A stretch of 64,000 nucleotides of DNA from Flaveria trinervia (taxonomy: Eukaryota > Streptophyta > Magnoliopsida > Asterales > Asteraceae). The position numbers and the translations under genes were made by a program. The stretch is taken from contig CM046458.1 of assembly GCA_025506515.1 (NCBI GenBank), forward strand, positions 39,630,927 through 39,694,926. The letters are read 5' to 3'. Positions 1 to 10,825 of the stretch are shown piece after piece (position 1 is the stretch's first letter; each line of letters begins with the position of its first letter). The notes beneath the pieces are model-generated. The model made no database searches. It was not told the DNA's origin and worked only from the letters and a program-made list of their open reading frames with translations.

Positions 1-322
1 AATTACATTGTTGCATTACATCACAAAAGCTTTAAATTAATGGATGCCATCCAAAAGAGTTGAGCAACCGCCTCGTGCCATCCTCATCAATGCTCACCTG
101 CCAACTGGAAAATGCATAAAAGTCAGTGTTGTTGAGTGACTTCTAGATTATAATAAAACTTACTTTTCTTTCATAAAACCATCCTTTCTCATAAAAACAT
201 ATTATACTTTACATTCGTTCGTGATCATACATTGTACGTACATACAGATAATATCGTTATTATCTTCGTCGTTCTTTCTTTCATACTTTCATTTTCATCA
301 TTACTTCCAGTGAAATGTACAT

Positions 323-561
323 TACCCCGAACATTGTGCACACGCGGTAACTGGGCCTGAGGTCATTCATAGACCTCGATCATTGTGCGCGAAGCTGTCT
401 CTAGTACCTAGGGTGAGTACATTCACCATCTATCTTTTCTCTTTCATTCTGGATCAATTCCATATGCTATACCCCGGACATTGAGCACGAAGCGGGTAAC
501 TGGGCCTGAGGTCTTTCATAGACCACAAACATTGTGCACAGAGCTGGCTCCAGTACCTAGG
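323..561. repeat. Two direct copies of a ~85-90 bp unit inside the LTR
   Basis: Copy 1 (about 323-411) and copy 2 (about 470-561) share TACCCCG, GGTAACTGGGCCTGAGGTC, TTCATAGACC, CATTGTGC and CAGTACCTAGGG-like blocks in the same order. About 58 bp of unrelated sequence separates them. This is an internal duplication of the minus-strand LTR. Confidence 0.8.
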
Positions 562-1085
562 GCAAGAGACAAGGATCCCATACGTATGGTTAATCACAAA
601 GATTAGACCCCAGTGTGCATCCTTCTGGGGTAGCTAACCCGCACACAGTTGAGCTAACACCCTTCATTGGATATGAACCTCCATACATTTGCTTGCAAGC
701 CTTTCTTACATTCATTCATTCATTAATGCATGCATTCATTCATCATGTTCCTTTTTCATTATCTTTCACTTTACGTTACATAGTACTTCGTTCATTCATT
801 CGTTACCGTAACACGTAAAGCCATAGGAAAGATAATCATACAACATCACAAGGAAGATTAACATATCATTCATACATCATCATGTAGGGCATCATACATA
901 CATATGTACATCATGCATAACCGTGCAACATCATTATCATCGTGCATAACCATCAATCAGAATACATTACATGCCCAACATACCCTCTTTGACCTCAAAA
1001 GTCAACTTTCATAACCCCTGGGAACGTCCTAGGTCAAAGCCTACATTACTCCTTTTTCTCCTAAGAAGTCAGAATTTTCTAAGTG

Positions 1086-1440
1086 TTCATCTGCATTTGC
1101 TATAGTCATCCGCATTTCCTATAGTTCATCCGCATTGGCTATAGTTCATTCGTATTTTCCATCCGCATTTGCCTAACCCATTCGCATTTGGTTTCCTTCA
1201 TCCACATTAACTCTCTTTGCTCATCTGCATTTCTATACTTAGTCAATGCTCATCCGCATTGACTCACTTCATCCGCATTGACTTACCTTGCTCATCCGCA
1301 TTTCCCAGACTTAGGCAAAAGCTCATCGCATTTCCTGCACTTAGTCAATGTTCATCCGCATTGATTCATCCGCATTGACTTCACCTGCATTGACTTACCC
1401 ATTGGTAATGTTCATCCGCATTAACCTTTTAATCCGCATT
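1086..1440. repeat. Array of short CATCCGCATT motifs in the minus-strand LTR
   Basis: The motif CATCCGCATT, or close variants, occurs roughly 15-20 times in 355 bp with irregular 6-25 bp spacers such as TGACTTACC and TCCTATAGTT. It sits where the plus-strand LTRs at 6542, 27480 and 61460 carry CATGCGCC arrays, so it looks like a diverged version of the same LTR domain. Confidence 0.85.
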
Positions 1441-2139
1441 TACTTCCAAACACTTACGCAGATTTAAAGACTTATCAAGTGGGTCTAAAACATCATAATC
1501 AATTTCCGTGCACCATTCATCAGGTTCTAAGCTTAAATCTTACCCTCTAAGCCTTATAACACAATCATACATCATCAAGCATGAACATAGTCACAAATCA
1601 CATCATACCATCATCATACACACATTCAAGCATACAGGTCGAAACCTAGTTAAATAAAAACATGCATCATGCCTTTCCAGCCCCAAAATTAGTTAGAAAC
1701 CAGTAAAAGAGGGATCCTAGAACTCACCTTTGTAGCTCTGAGTATGGCTTCCTCTAAACTCATTTGCAATTGAATTCAACCGCTTAGAACCCACTAAAAA
1801 CAAACATACCGAACACATACAAACACACATAAGCATAAACCGAGGATATGACCAGCTAAGAATACCATAAAAGCATGAATTCTTACTTGAATTCGAATTC
1901 TTTATTCTTGTTCTTTTGCAAAGACGAGAATTGCTGCTCCCAGCTACTCTCTCTCTCTCTCTAAAACCCAAAAATCAGTGTGTAGGTGACTATGGGCGAC
2001 CATACCACCTTTTACACCCACTTTTCAAACATTTTTTTTCCTTTTGGACACTTTTTACCCCTAGACTTGGGTTTTATTTCTTTTCCATCTTTTCTTTACT
2101 TATTTTCTTTCTTTGACTTTAAGATACCCGGGTGTTACA

Positions 2140-2538
2140 GCAGGAAGGTTGTACGATGAGAGAGAGGTGGTGGTGGCTGAGGTGAGTAAGAAGGGTGGTG
2201 GTGACCGGAACTGGAATGGGAAGCGAATCGGACGTGGCGGGGCCACTCCAAGCAACAAAGGTGCTCGGGTGGATGACCAACGTGTGGTCACATCGGGTGT
2301 AGGGTCGAGGAGGTGTGGCAAGTGTGGGAGGGAGCACACCGGCGAATGTAGATTGGGATTAAATTTGTGCTTCAAATATGGGAAGCATGGCCATATGGCG
2401 AGGGAGTGTAATACTGGGAAGTGTTTTAGCTGTGGCGGGGAGGGCCACATGAGCAGGGACTGCAAGAAGCCGAGGGCCAAAGGTTCAGGAGCAAAGAAGG
2501 TTGGAGGAGAAGGGCGAGTGCCAGAGTGTTCACAATGA
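2140..2538 (+). pseudogene. Gypsy element F: C-terminal gag with zinc knuckles (5'-truncated)
   Basis: This is the end of gag, the nucleocapsid that packages retrotransposon RNA. It opens at AGRLYDERE, which aligns inside the gag of gypsy E near 30030, so about 290 N-terminal codons were displaced by the LTR insertion at 2139. A basic Gly-rich linker is followed by a Cys-rich stretch, a knuckle CFKYGKHGHMAREC whose second Cys has become Tyr, and an intact CX2CX4HX4C knuckle CFSCGGEGHMSRDC. The frame continues close to the protease region. No start codon belongs to it. Confidence 0.85.
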
Positions 2539-2555
2539 TGTAGGAGGAGGCAAGG

Positions 2556-3030
2556 ATGGACCCCGATGTTGTGTCAGGTACGTTTCTAGTAAATAAAACT
2601 TTAGCCTCTGTGTTAATTTATTATGGTGCTAGTAAAAGTTTTATTTTTGCTGCTTTTTGTGCTAAATTTCCTGTTAGTAGTAAGAATATAGATATGCCCT
2701 TAGTTGTAGAAACTACCATAGGTAAGTCTACCAGGATTTCTAAGACGATAGAAGGATGTGACATAGAACTAAAAGGTCACAGGTTTCTTGTTAGACCATT
2801 TATGATGACCTTAGGCGGAGTTGACGTAGTCCCAGGAATGGATTGGTTGGCAGACTACGAGGCAAACATTGTGTCGCAAAAAGATGATCCGATTGACAGT
2901 GCCTGACGGGAGTTTGGTGACGGTTTAAGGTGATCAAGTCACGATGATTCTGAAGGTGATTTCGATGGCGGTGGCGGGAAAGTGCATGAAGCGTGGATGC
3001 AGTACCTACTTGGCCTATTTAAAGGATATG
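2556..3030 (+). pseudogene. Gypsy element F: aspartic protease remnant with lost active site
   Basis: This is a retropepsin-like domain that would cleave the Gag-Pol polyprotein. It aligns with the protease of gypsy E (30410-30730), where the catalytic motif is LFDSGAS. Here the same place reads LIYYGAS, so the catalytic Asp is gone and the copy cannot be active. The downstream GVDVVPGMDWL segment is the usual second conserved block of plant gypsy proteases. A frame break follows at about 2900, and the linker toward RT (to about 3030) is readable only in other frames. Confidence 0.8.
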
Positions 3031-4340
3031 GACACGCCAACACCATAACTGACAGATGTACCGGTGGTGCGTGACTTTCCAAACGTGTTTCCCGTAGACT
3101 TACCAGGAGTGTCACCTAATCACGAGATTGAGTTCCATATTGACTGATACCAGGTGCCCAACCCATTGCTAAGGCACCATATCGGTTGGCTCCGACTGAG
3201 ATGAACGAGTGATGGAGAAACTACAAGAGCTGCTCGATAAGGGGTTTATTAGACTGAGTATCTCTCTTGGGGTGCTCCGGTCTTATTCGTGAAAAAGAAG
3301 GATCGTAGTATGAGGATGTGTATAGACTACCGTTAGCTGAACAAGTTGGTGGTGAAGAATCGGTACCCATTACCAAGGATTGATGATTTGTTGATCAGCT
3401 CCAATGTGCTAGTTGGTTCTCGAGGATAGACCTTTGATCTAGTTACCATCAGCTGAAGGTTAAGGAGCAAGACCTTCTTAAAACAGCTTTTCGCACGCGT
3501 TATGGTCACTACGAGTTTCTCGTTATGTCATTTGGCTTGACCAATGCGCCAGCTGCCTTTATGGACTTGTTGAATCCAGTGTGTCAGCCAATGTTAGATA
3601 AACTAGTGATTGTGTTTATTGATGATATCCTGATTTATTCAAAGAGCGAAAATGAACATGTCAGTCACATTCGTGAGGTGTTGGAGACATTGAGAAGGGA
3701 GATGTGGTACGCTAAATTCTCCAAGTGCGCATTTTGGTTACGCGAGGTACAGTTCTTGGGTCATGTAGTGAATTCCAAGGGGAATATGGTGGACCCGGCA
3801 AAGGTGGAGGCGGTGATGCAATGGAAGTTTCCAAAGATGCCATCCGAGATTTGTAGCTTCTTGGGTTTGGCGGGCTACTACAGAATGTTTATTCAAGAGT
3901 TCTCTAAGATCGCTTCTCCACTAACCAAGTTGACCCAGAAAGATGTAAAGTTTGTATGGGGTCAAGCTCAAGAGAAGGCGTTCGAGGAGTTAAAGGAGAG
4001 GTTGACTCAAGCTCCAGTTTTGTCATTACCCGATGGAAGCGAGGATTGGTGGTTATTCGGATGCTTCTTACTCGGGGTGGGATGTGTGTTGATGCAGAGA
4101 GGAAAGGTTATGGCCTATGCATCTCGACAGTTGAAAGTTCATGAGGTTAATTATCCTACTCATGACATGGAGCTAGCAGCTGTGGTCTTCGCGTTAAAGA
4201 TATGGAGGCACTACCTATACGAGACGAAGTGCACCATATTCACTGACCATAAGAGCTTGAAGTACTTCTTCGAGTAGAAAGACCTGAACATGAGGCAGAG
4301 AAGATGGTTTGAGCTTATAAAGGATTAGGATTGCAAGATC
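3031..4340 (+). pseudogene. Gypsy element F: reverse transcriptase and RNase H
   Basis: The RT-RH core copies element RNA to DNA. RT fingers are broken by frameshifts from 3031 to 3520. From 3525 one long frame holds MSFGLTNAPAAF, the catalytic FIDDILIYS (family YxDD), CAFWL..VQFLGHVV and LGLAGYYRMFI. RNase H follows with VMAYASRQLK, HDMELAAVVFALKIWRHYL and TDHKSLKYFFE. The first RH catalytic block is damaged: it reads DWWLFGCFLLGVG where the family has a Ser-Asp-Ala-Ser-type motif. A TAG at 4275-4277 replaces the Gln codon that normally follows FFE. Confidence 0.92.
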
Positions 4341-5860
4341 CATTACCATATGGGCAAAACCAACGTGGTGGCGGATGCCCTTAGCCGAAAAGAGAGACCC
4401 GAGCCAATTCGGGTGAAAGCTTACACGTTGATCCTGACCTCTGATGTGATGAAGCAAGTCAAAGAATTTCAAGATAAGGCATTGAAAGAAGATCATCTTA
4501 ACTCCAAAAGAATAAGAGGTCTGGTTGTGGAATTGGGCGAAAACACACTTGGTGTTAGGATCCGATTCGGACAGATGTGGATTCCTAGTTTTAGGGATCT
4601 GTGTATGAAGATTATGGATGAAGCTCATAAGACTCGATACTCTATTCATCCATGTGCTACAAAAATGTACGAAGACATGAAGAAAGATTATTGGTGGCCG
4701 GTATGAAGCGTGATATGGTGGAGTATGTGATTAAGTGTCTTACTTGCTTGCAAGTGAAGGCAGAGCATCATAAGCCATATGGGAAGATTCCACCTTTGGA
4801 TATACCGGAGTGGAATTGGGAGCATATCACCATGGACTTTAGTACAAAGCAACCACGCGAGGGTATGATGCCATATGGGTGATAGTGGACCTTTTAACGA
4901 AAAATGCCCACTTCCTACCGATTCGCGAGACTTATTCATCCGAGAGGTTGGTGGATCTTTACATCAAGGAGATCGTACTGTGCTGGTGTCTGTTGTGTCT
5001 GATCGTGACACCTGGTTTTCATCAAAATTTTAGAAGAAATTCCATGATGCAATGGGGACGAGGTTGCATATTAGCACGACTTATCATCCTCAGACAGATG
5101 GTTAGTCAAAAAGAACGATTCAGAGGCTAGAAGATATGCTTGAGGCATGTGTCATTGACTTTGAGGGAAGTTGGGATGACCACCTACCGTTAGCTAAGTT
5201 CTCCTATAACAACAGTTATCATGCCAGCATTGGTATGCCCCCTTATAAGATGCTATACGGCAGGAGGTGTAGAACACCCGTTTTGTTGGGTGATATTGGT
5301 CAGAAGGAGTTAGGGAGCGTCGAGGTGATCACGCTACGACTGAGAAGCTTGAAAAGATCAAAGCCTTCATGAAGGCAGCCAAAGATAGACAAAAGTCGTT
5401 TGCTGATAAACAATGCAGACCGATTGAGTTCCAGGTGGGTGCTAGAGTCATGTTGAAAGTCTCACCTTGGAAGGGTATCATTCGGTTCAGAAAGCGGGGC
5501 AAGTTGAGCCCGAGATACAAAGGGCATTTTCGAATCATTGCTAGATTAGGACAGGTGGCCTATAGATTAGAGTTACCATATGAATTAAGTGGAATTCACC
5601 CAACATTCCATGTATCCCATCTGAGAAAGTGCTTAGCAGACGAGGATATGATTGTACCACTAGAGGATATCGAGGTAGATGAACGGCTCAATTATGTGAA
5701 GCAACTAGTGGCGATCATTGATCATAAAAAGGTTAAGGAATAAAGTGGTTTCTCTTGTGCGTGTACAATGGAAGCACAGAAAGGGATCTGAGTCTACGTG
5801 GGAGACTGAACAAGAGATGAGATAGCATTACCCACGTTTGTTCGAGGAATAACAGGTTTC
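4341..5860 (+). pseudogene. Gypsy element F: integrase and C-terminal chromodomain-like region
   Basis: Integrase inserts the cDNA. Visible in changing frames are the RH-INT linker HMGKTNVVADALSRKE (4350), the HHCC zinc-binding start (HKTRYSIHPCATKMYED, then CLTCLQVKAEHHKPYG), the core start WEHITMDFSTKQPR and IVDLLTKNAHFLPI, and the late core SYHASIGMPPYKMLYGRRCRTP (read in part). The C-terminal domain is at 5369-5743. The tail at 5744-5840 reads VQWKHRKGSESTWETEQEM, a chromodomain-like motif that points to the Tekay/Del-type chromovirus branch. A CAG-to-TAG stop lies at 5103-5105 and several indels break the frame. Confidence 0.88.
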
Positions 5861-5891
5861 GGGGACGAAACCTATATAAGTGGGGTGAACT

Positions 5892-7282
5892 TGTAACGCT
5901 TGGTTATTTAACCCAAAGAAAGAAGAAAAGGAAAGAAAAGAAATAAAGCCCTAGTAAAGGGACTAAAAGTGTAAAAAGGTACAAAATTTAATTATTTTTG
6001 TACAAAAGTAGCATGGCCGCCCATGCCATACTACTTTTCACCTTTTGAAGATTGGATTTAAAGAGAGAAAGAAGCAGAGAGAAAGCTTTCGGGTTTTTGA
6101 AGAAGAAGAAGTGCAGAAGTGCGAATTCAAGGTAAGACTTCATGGTTTATATGTGTTCTTAACCGGTTATATCCTCGGTTGTATGTTTATGTGTGTTCGG
6201 TTATGTGTTTTTAGTGAGTTTCTAGGCGTGAACTTGTAGCAAACAGGTTTGAAGGAAGTCTTACCCAAAGAGGTTGCTAAGGTGAGTTCTAGAACCCCCT
6301 TTTTATATGTTTTCAACTGCTTTAGGGATGGAAATGCATGTATGAAAAGTTTTATAAAGGTGGGTATTTTACTCGTATGTATGTATGTGTGTATGTTGCG
6401 GGTGGGGTTTGATTTTGGGCTATGTTTATGTATGATGATGTTATGTATATGTTTCTAAGGCTTAGAAGCATGATTTAAGCTTACAATAAGTTTGAGAATG
6501 ATTAGGGACTGAATTATGATGTTTAAGTGTGAAATAGGCTGCTCATGCGCCTAAATAGGGTTCATGCGCCTAGTATGGAAAACTCTCTAAGTGTTCCCAT
6601 GTGTCCGAGACCTCATGCGCCCATATAGTAGTCATGCGCCTAAAAATAGGCAAAATTTGACTAAGTGTTCATGCGCCCAAAATAGCTCATGTGCCTAAGC
6701 ACTCATGCGCCTGCATAGTGCTCATGCGCCTAGAATTGCCCTTAATAGACTAAGTGTAGCTCATGCGCCCCAATGGTGCCGATGCGCCTAAAAGTTTCCA
6801 CATGCGCCTAGGTCTTCCTCATGCGCCTATGTGTTCCTCATGCGCCTGAAAGGTCATGCGCCTGCATAGTACTCATGCGCCTGCGTAGTGCTCATGCGCC
6901 TAAGGACTTAGAATATTTTGACTTTTTAGGGAAAAATGTAAAGTAGGTTTTGACTTGGGATGTTCCCGGGGGCTATGCAAGTTAACTTTTTGAGGTCAAA
7001 GATGATGTGATTATGCATGATGATGATGATGATATGTATGATGTTATGCATCATGGTATGTGTGATGTATGTTATGCATGTATGATGGTGCCTTGTATGG
7101 TGATGTTGTATGTTTATGTTTTCGTTATGTATGATTATTTTCCCGTAGCTTTACGTTGAATGTTAATGAAATGAAATGTCATTTTGAATGTTTCGCTGTA
7201 GTATTTAATTAAGTTAAATGTAAATATAGGTTTATGTGTAATGATTGATCAGTTGTGAGCGTCCCGGGAACGGAGCCTTACA
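5892..7282 (+). mobile_element. Ty3/gypsy 3' LTR of element F (1391 bp)
   Basis: It begins TGTAACGCTTGG right after a purine-rich tract (AAGTGGGGTGAA, about 5878-5889) and ends GGAGCCTTACA at 7282. It contains a splice-like AAGGTGAGTTCTAG near 6280, a CATGCGCC array (6542-6903) and a late GATGATGATG-rich stretch. An initiator-Met-tRNA primer site follows immediately, so this LTR also acts as the 5' LTR of the next internal fragment. Confidence 0.9.
6542..6903. repeat. CATGCGCCTA motif array in the gypsy LTR
   Basis: TCATGCGCCTA and close variants recur about 20 times in 360 bp with spacers of 8-30 bp (AATAGTGC, TAAGTGTTC). Related arrays occupy the same LTR position at about 27000-27230 (reverse), 27480-27840 and 61460-61850. 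Confidence 0.88.
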
Positions 7283-7483
7283 AGTTGGTATCAGAGCCAA
7301 AATTTAAGTGAACGGGTAAATTTTCAAAATAAACCTAAACTTAAATTGAGAATGCGACGGAAAGGGAAGGGATGCCAACCCAAGTAGCTGCGTGCCATAA
7401 AGTATGTTCTAACGTTAACCGGTATTACGTGCGCATGTTATGTGGTTTATGTGTTGCTTGTAGATTTAGATGTTGTTTGTGTG
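7283..7483 (+). mobile_element. Primer binding site and start of a second gypsy internal region
   Basis: TGGTATCAGAGCCAA (7286-7300), complementary to the 3' end of initiator Met tRNA, lies three bases after the LTR end. The following sequence, including GCGTGCCATAAAGTATGTTC and ACCGGTATTACGTGCGCATGTTATGTG, matches the untranslated leaders of gypsy E (28890-28980) and D (63030-63100). It stops at TA-repeat DNA at 7484 before any gag codon. The layout internal-LTR-internal indicates recombination between two copies. Confidence 0.82.
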
Positions 7484-7525
7484 TGTGTATATATATATAT
7501 ATATTATATATATATATATATATTA
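7484..7525. repeat. (TA)n microsatellite
   Basis: Alternating T and A of about 40 bp following a short GT run. It marks the edge of the gypsy fragment. Confidence 0.9.
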
Positions 7526-7990
7526 GGGATGGTTCAAACGAGAACTTACTTTTTTATGTAAGAACTCTAGAAACCGATACGAGCCATAAATTTTTAATGG
7601 CAAATGGGTAAATAACCAAACATAATTACAAATTTATAAAACAAAAAACAAACAAAAAATAAAGAAGATAAAACACGAAAATGTTTCTCTGGATTTTCTA
7701 TTTCATAAAATATATAATAAATCATAAAGTTTAAAAAACTCATTTTTATCAAAGTCGTTTTACATATGTGTCATGTGTCTTATGGTACGCGTTGAAAAGA
7801 AAAAAAAATATTACTAAATTTTATGGTTAATTTTTTTGAAAAAATAGTGTCCTGACAAAATGTTATGAAAGTTTTAGAAAAGCTAGAAATCATATGTGAA
7901 TTGCATGCGATATTAAAAATGTGGCTCACATTGGTTTTTAGAGTTCTCATAAAATTTAGAGATTTTTTATCACAACCCTTGATATATATG
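7526..7990. mobile_element. Possible MITE with long imperfect inverted ends
   Basis: The left end (7528-7600: GGATGGTTCAAACGAGAAC, AAGAACTCTAGAAACC, GAGCCATAAATTTTTAAT) is mirrored in reverse complement by the right end (about 7908-7985: GAGAACTCTAAAAACC, GAGCCACATTTTTAAT). By eye about two thirds of the bases match over some 70 bp. The AT-rich interior has no convincing coding. Superfamily is unassigned, and no clean target duplication can be picked out from the TA-rich flanks. Confidence 0.5.
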
Positions 7991-8463
7991 TGTTGTATAT
8001 ATACGTAGGGGTATGGATCAAATGAAAACAGTAACATAGTTTTCACACATATGCGTCACACATATGTTACGTATGTGTAAACATTTTTCATTTGAAATAG
8101 TGTTACACATATGTAATACTATTCATTCTTGTATTTATGTTCAACGTATATGTAAAAAATACATAATTAACCTTTTAACAATTAAAAGAATAAAATAGTT
8201 ATGAATTATATTATTGATTTTTTGGTCAATTAGGATTTCACATAATATGGTTTTCTCCGGAACCTTTTAACAACTAAAACAAATATACGTATATATATAT
8301 ATATTATATATATATATATATAACATATATATATAGAGAGAGTGAGAGAGAAAGTATTGGGTTCATGTGAGAATCCTTTAATCCTTCTATTAGTATTTAA
8401 TTTAATATCAAAACTTCTAGATACCAAACGGAAGGTCAAGATCTAATAAGGGTATTTAGGTAA
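7991..8463. other. AT-rich spacer with a second TA repeat
   Basis: No gene is visible. ACACATATG repeats occur around 8040-8120, and a TA/TATAT tract of about 50 bp lies at 8286-8335, followed by GAGAGTGAGAGAG. The sequence after it (GGGTTCATGTGAGAATCC) resembles the ends of the element at 7526, so another degraded copy of that family may start here. Confidence 0.4.
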
Positions 8464-8850
8464 TTGACTTTTTGTATTTTGCACCTTTTGCTAGTGTCTC
8501 TCTCTCTTAAAATCCACAACCACAAACACATGAGAGATCTCAAAACCATTTTCAAATTCTTCAAGATCCATTTCAAAATTCATTTTAAAAATCAGATTCA
8601 TCTCAAAATTCAACCTTTAATACTATGCTCATTGATTTGCTATAGTACTTGTTTCTTTTATCTTCTTTTTATTTATTCTTTCATCATCTATTGTACCTTG
8701 AAAACTTTACACATGTTTTCTCATCATACCAACTCCAATAACAAGTCAGGTGGTTCTGTAACTCACTCCGATTCAACTTACCAGAAAACCATCACTGACG
8801 TTACGAGTCCTCAATCGTTCCTAGTGATGGAAAATCCGTCACAACTATGA
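8464..8850 (+). CDS. Unrecognised small ORF, doubtful
   Basis: This is an open frame of 128 codons. The first half is rich in Phe, His, Ile, Leu and Lys with FKIHFK-type repeats, which comes from AT-rich low-complexity DNA (TTCAAAATTCATTTT). The second half (SHHTNSNNKSGGSVTHSDSTY) is hydrophilic and Ser/Thr-rich and looks more like real coding composition. I recognise no domain and see no TATA box or splice context. A short continuation in another frame (GKSVTTMIETWMESN, 8829-8912) hints that a longer coding region was broken here. Confidence 0.2.
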   Translation: MTFCILHLLLVSLSLKIHNHKHMRDLKTIFKFFKIHFKIHFKNQIHLKIQPLILCSLICYSTCFFYLLFIYSFIIYCTLKTLHMFSHHTNSNNKSGGSVTHSDSTYQKTITDVTSPQSFLVMENPSQL

Positions 8851-10367
8851 TTGAAACGTGGATGGAGTCGAATGTGACGGGTTTGATGGCCGTCAAGCAG
8901 GAAGTGAAGTAGATCGATCGGTTTTTGCGAACTTTATCTGTCATGGGTTTTAGTAGTTTTACCTTTTATTTGAATTTATATGTTAATTTAAACATTTGAG
9001 GATTTATCTTTGAACAATGAAAAATCAGTGGATCTATGGTTGAATTTTGGTATGTAAAAAGCTTTGGGCTATTGGGCCTCATTATATCAGTTTTTAGATT
9101 GTTTTGATTTTTAAAGTTGAAAACGTTTTTTTCTAATATTTCTTCTGTTTAAAGTTTGATGATTATAAATTTATGATTTTAAGAGACGTATATTTTGATA
9201 TCAATAGTAGGTTGTAATTTTATGAGAGTGTATATTTTTTTATATCTTCTGTTTAGTTCATTTAAAAAAGACTATAACCCTTATGTTATCATAATGTAAT
9301 TCTTGTAACCGTTGATTTTGCTCATGGATGTGGCTTGCATTATTTAATATTAAAACATTGGTTTTGGTTTTTGGTTTTGTTTGTATGATAAATTCTAGGT
9401 TTTAGTTATGAATTTGAGATATAGGTTTTTGGCAATAGGTTAGTAAGGTTTTGAGTTTTGTGATTGTGAGCAATAAACATTATGATTATTCCATCTGGTT
9501 TATTTTATTTTTGTTGGTTTTAGAAATGTTTCTTTGATGTAATTCACTATAACTACTAAGTTTCTTCAATCTACATTTGTTTTGCAAATAGACTTTCGTT
9601 GGTTAATATTGGTTTATATTGGTGTATATTGCTTAATATTGTGTTTTAATAGGGTAACTAAATGTTTCGTTACAACTTTGCTAAATGAAAGAAAGTATAA
9701 CAATAAAACCTTATGTAACTAAGGACATGTGAAAATTTTTTTTAATTTTTTGTGGTGTAGCACATTAATGTTTTAAAGTATATTTGTTGGTTTTTTATAT
9801 TATTTTTTATGTAAAACATATTATAAGAATACAATATGATGTAATTCATTGTATGTATTTTGTTTCGGAGGTGTAGTTACGTGGTTTAATGTCGTTTGGT
9901 TGTTATGTTATTGAAATCACGTTGGGGTGTAGTTACATCATTGATAATCTATATTTCATATTGGTTTACATTAGTTTTCATTGGTTTACGTATTATTTTT
10001 CATTAGAGATTTACTACAATTTATAGCAGTGTAACCCCGTAATTGTTATAATATCTGACGTCCAAAAAAATTTTAATTTTTTTCAAGACTATAATAGAAT
10101 TAAAGAGAAAATAAGACAAATTAATTGTGTAATTTTTAAAAATAAAAACATATGAAAAGTTATAGAACTTTTAAAAATAAATGGGTTAAACTCTTTTTAG
10201 ATAAAAAAATATGGTGAACTAAAAGATGGTAGGTGGTGACACTTGTCACCATCATATTAAATCTGCATCTTTTATCTTTTGTGGGATTTGTAAAATATCA
10301 AAAATACCTTTCTATACTATAAAAAGAAAGTGAACACTTGTCATCATCTTATGGTTTACAATAAAAT
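8851..10367. other. AT-rich intergenic sequence, no gene seen
   Basis: The sequence is T-rich with repeated GGTTTATATTGG/GGTTAATATTGG phrases (9600-9640) and GGTGTAGTTAC phrases (9870, 9934). A short palindrome GGTGACACTTGTCACC is at 10235-10250, and a related GAACACTTGTCATCATC follows at 10333. No ORF, RNA gene or retrotransposon signature is visible. Confidence 0.5.
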
Positions 10368-10825
10368 TGTAGGATCAAGTAAGGCTGGTGCAACCAAAAC
10401 AAACACTTAGAACATTTTTGGGCAACTAATGAAGAGCTTCTGAAGGCAAAAGCTAAACATCCGAAGGTCAAGGTTGAAAGAGCTTCTAAAGAGGAACTCT
10501 AACTTTCGAAGACAAAGTCTTGCTTCTTCCAAAGTTCAACACTTAGAAGATTTCAAGACAATGAATTTCAGAGTATGAAGTCCTGAAGATCATCACAAGC
10601 CTTGGACAAAGTATACTCTTCCGAAGTATAAGTGGCCTTGTAAGAACTTGTTCTTCCAAAGCCAATTAACCTTCGAAAGAACTTACTGTGAACCAGTTGA
10701 CATAAGTATGGGTCCTTCTGACAGAACCTTTACAACCTCTGAGATACTGCTTGGCGCTTTCTCACGCCTATGTAGTTGACCATACTTTCTTCCATTGTTC
10801 ATTCCTTATTAGTTAGTAGAGTTTC
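10368..10825 (+). mobile_element. Copia A 5' LTR, truncated at its 3' end
   Basis: TGTAGGATCAAG at 10368 matches the start of the complete A LTR at 26119 (TGTTGGATCAAG). Similarity continues through GGCTGGTGCAACCAAA, the CTTCCGAAG-rich region, GAACCAGTTGACATAAGTATGG and TGTAGTTGACCATAC. It stops at GTTTC (10821-10825), which corresponds to 26581-26585. The last 388 bp of the LTR are missing and LTR B follows without a gap. Confidence 0.85.

Larger units (their letters stand above)
1..2139 (-). mobile_element. Ty3/gypsy (chromovirus-like) LTR, minus strand, runs off the left edge
   Basis: Read on the minus strand this is a gypsy LTR. It starts at 2139 with TGTAACACCCGGG, the same kind of start as the LTRs at 5892 and 48426. 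Its downstream part (positions 1-700) matches in reverse complement the LTR ends at 28100-28640 and 62100-62760, including the TGCTGAGGATGGCACGAGG block near 80-100. It lies directly against gag codons of the plus-strand element at 2140, so it inserted there. Only this LTR is in the window, so it may be a solo LTR or the 5' LTR of a minus-strand element lying to the left. The target duplication cannot be checked. Confidence 0.85.

Noticed and set aside
2113..2140. Possible gag start codon at 2113
   Set aside because: The ATG-like start lies in the inserted LTR; homology to gag begins only after 2140.
4215..4649. 144-codon minus-strand ORF
   Set aside because: Lies opposite the gypsy RNase H/integrase coding strand and has no recognisable motif.
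6542..6903. Regularly repeated CATGCGCC units resembling a CRISPR array
   Set aside because: Units are about 10 bp, spacing is irregular, the array lies inside a plant LTR and recurs in several LTR copies; no cas genes.
7286..7300. tRNA-like matches (TGGTATCAGAGC) at several sites
   Set aside because: These are retrotransposon primer binding sites directly after LTR ends; no cloverleaf surrounds them.
7372..7611. 79-codon ORF across the TA repeat
   Set aside because: Runs from gypsy leader into (TA)n and the MITE-like end; chance frame.
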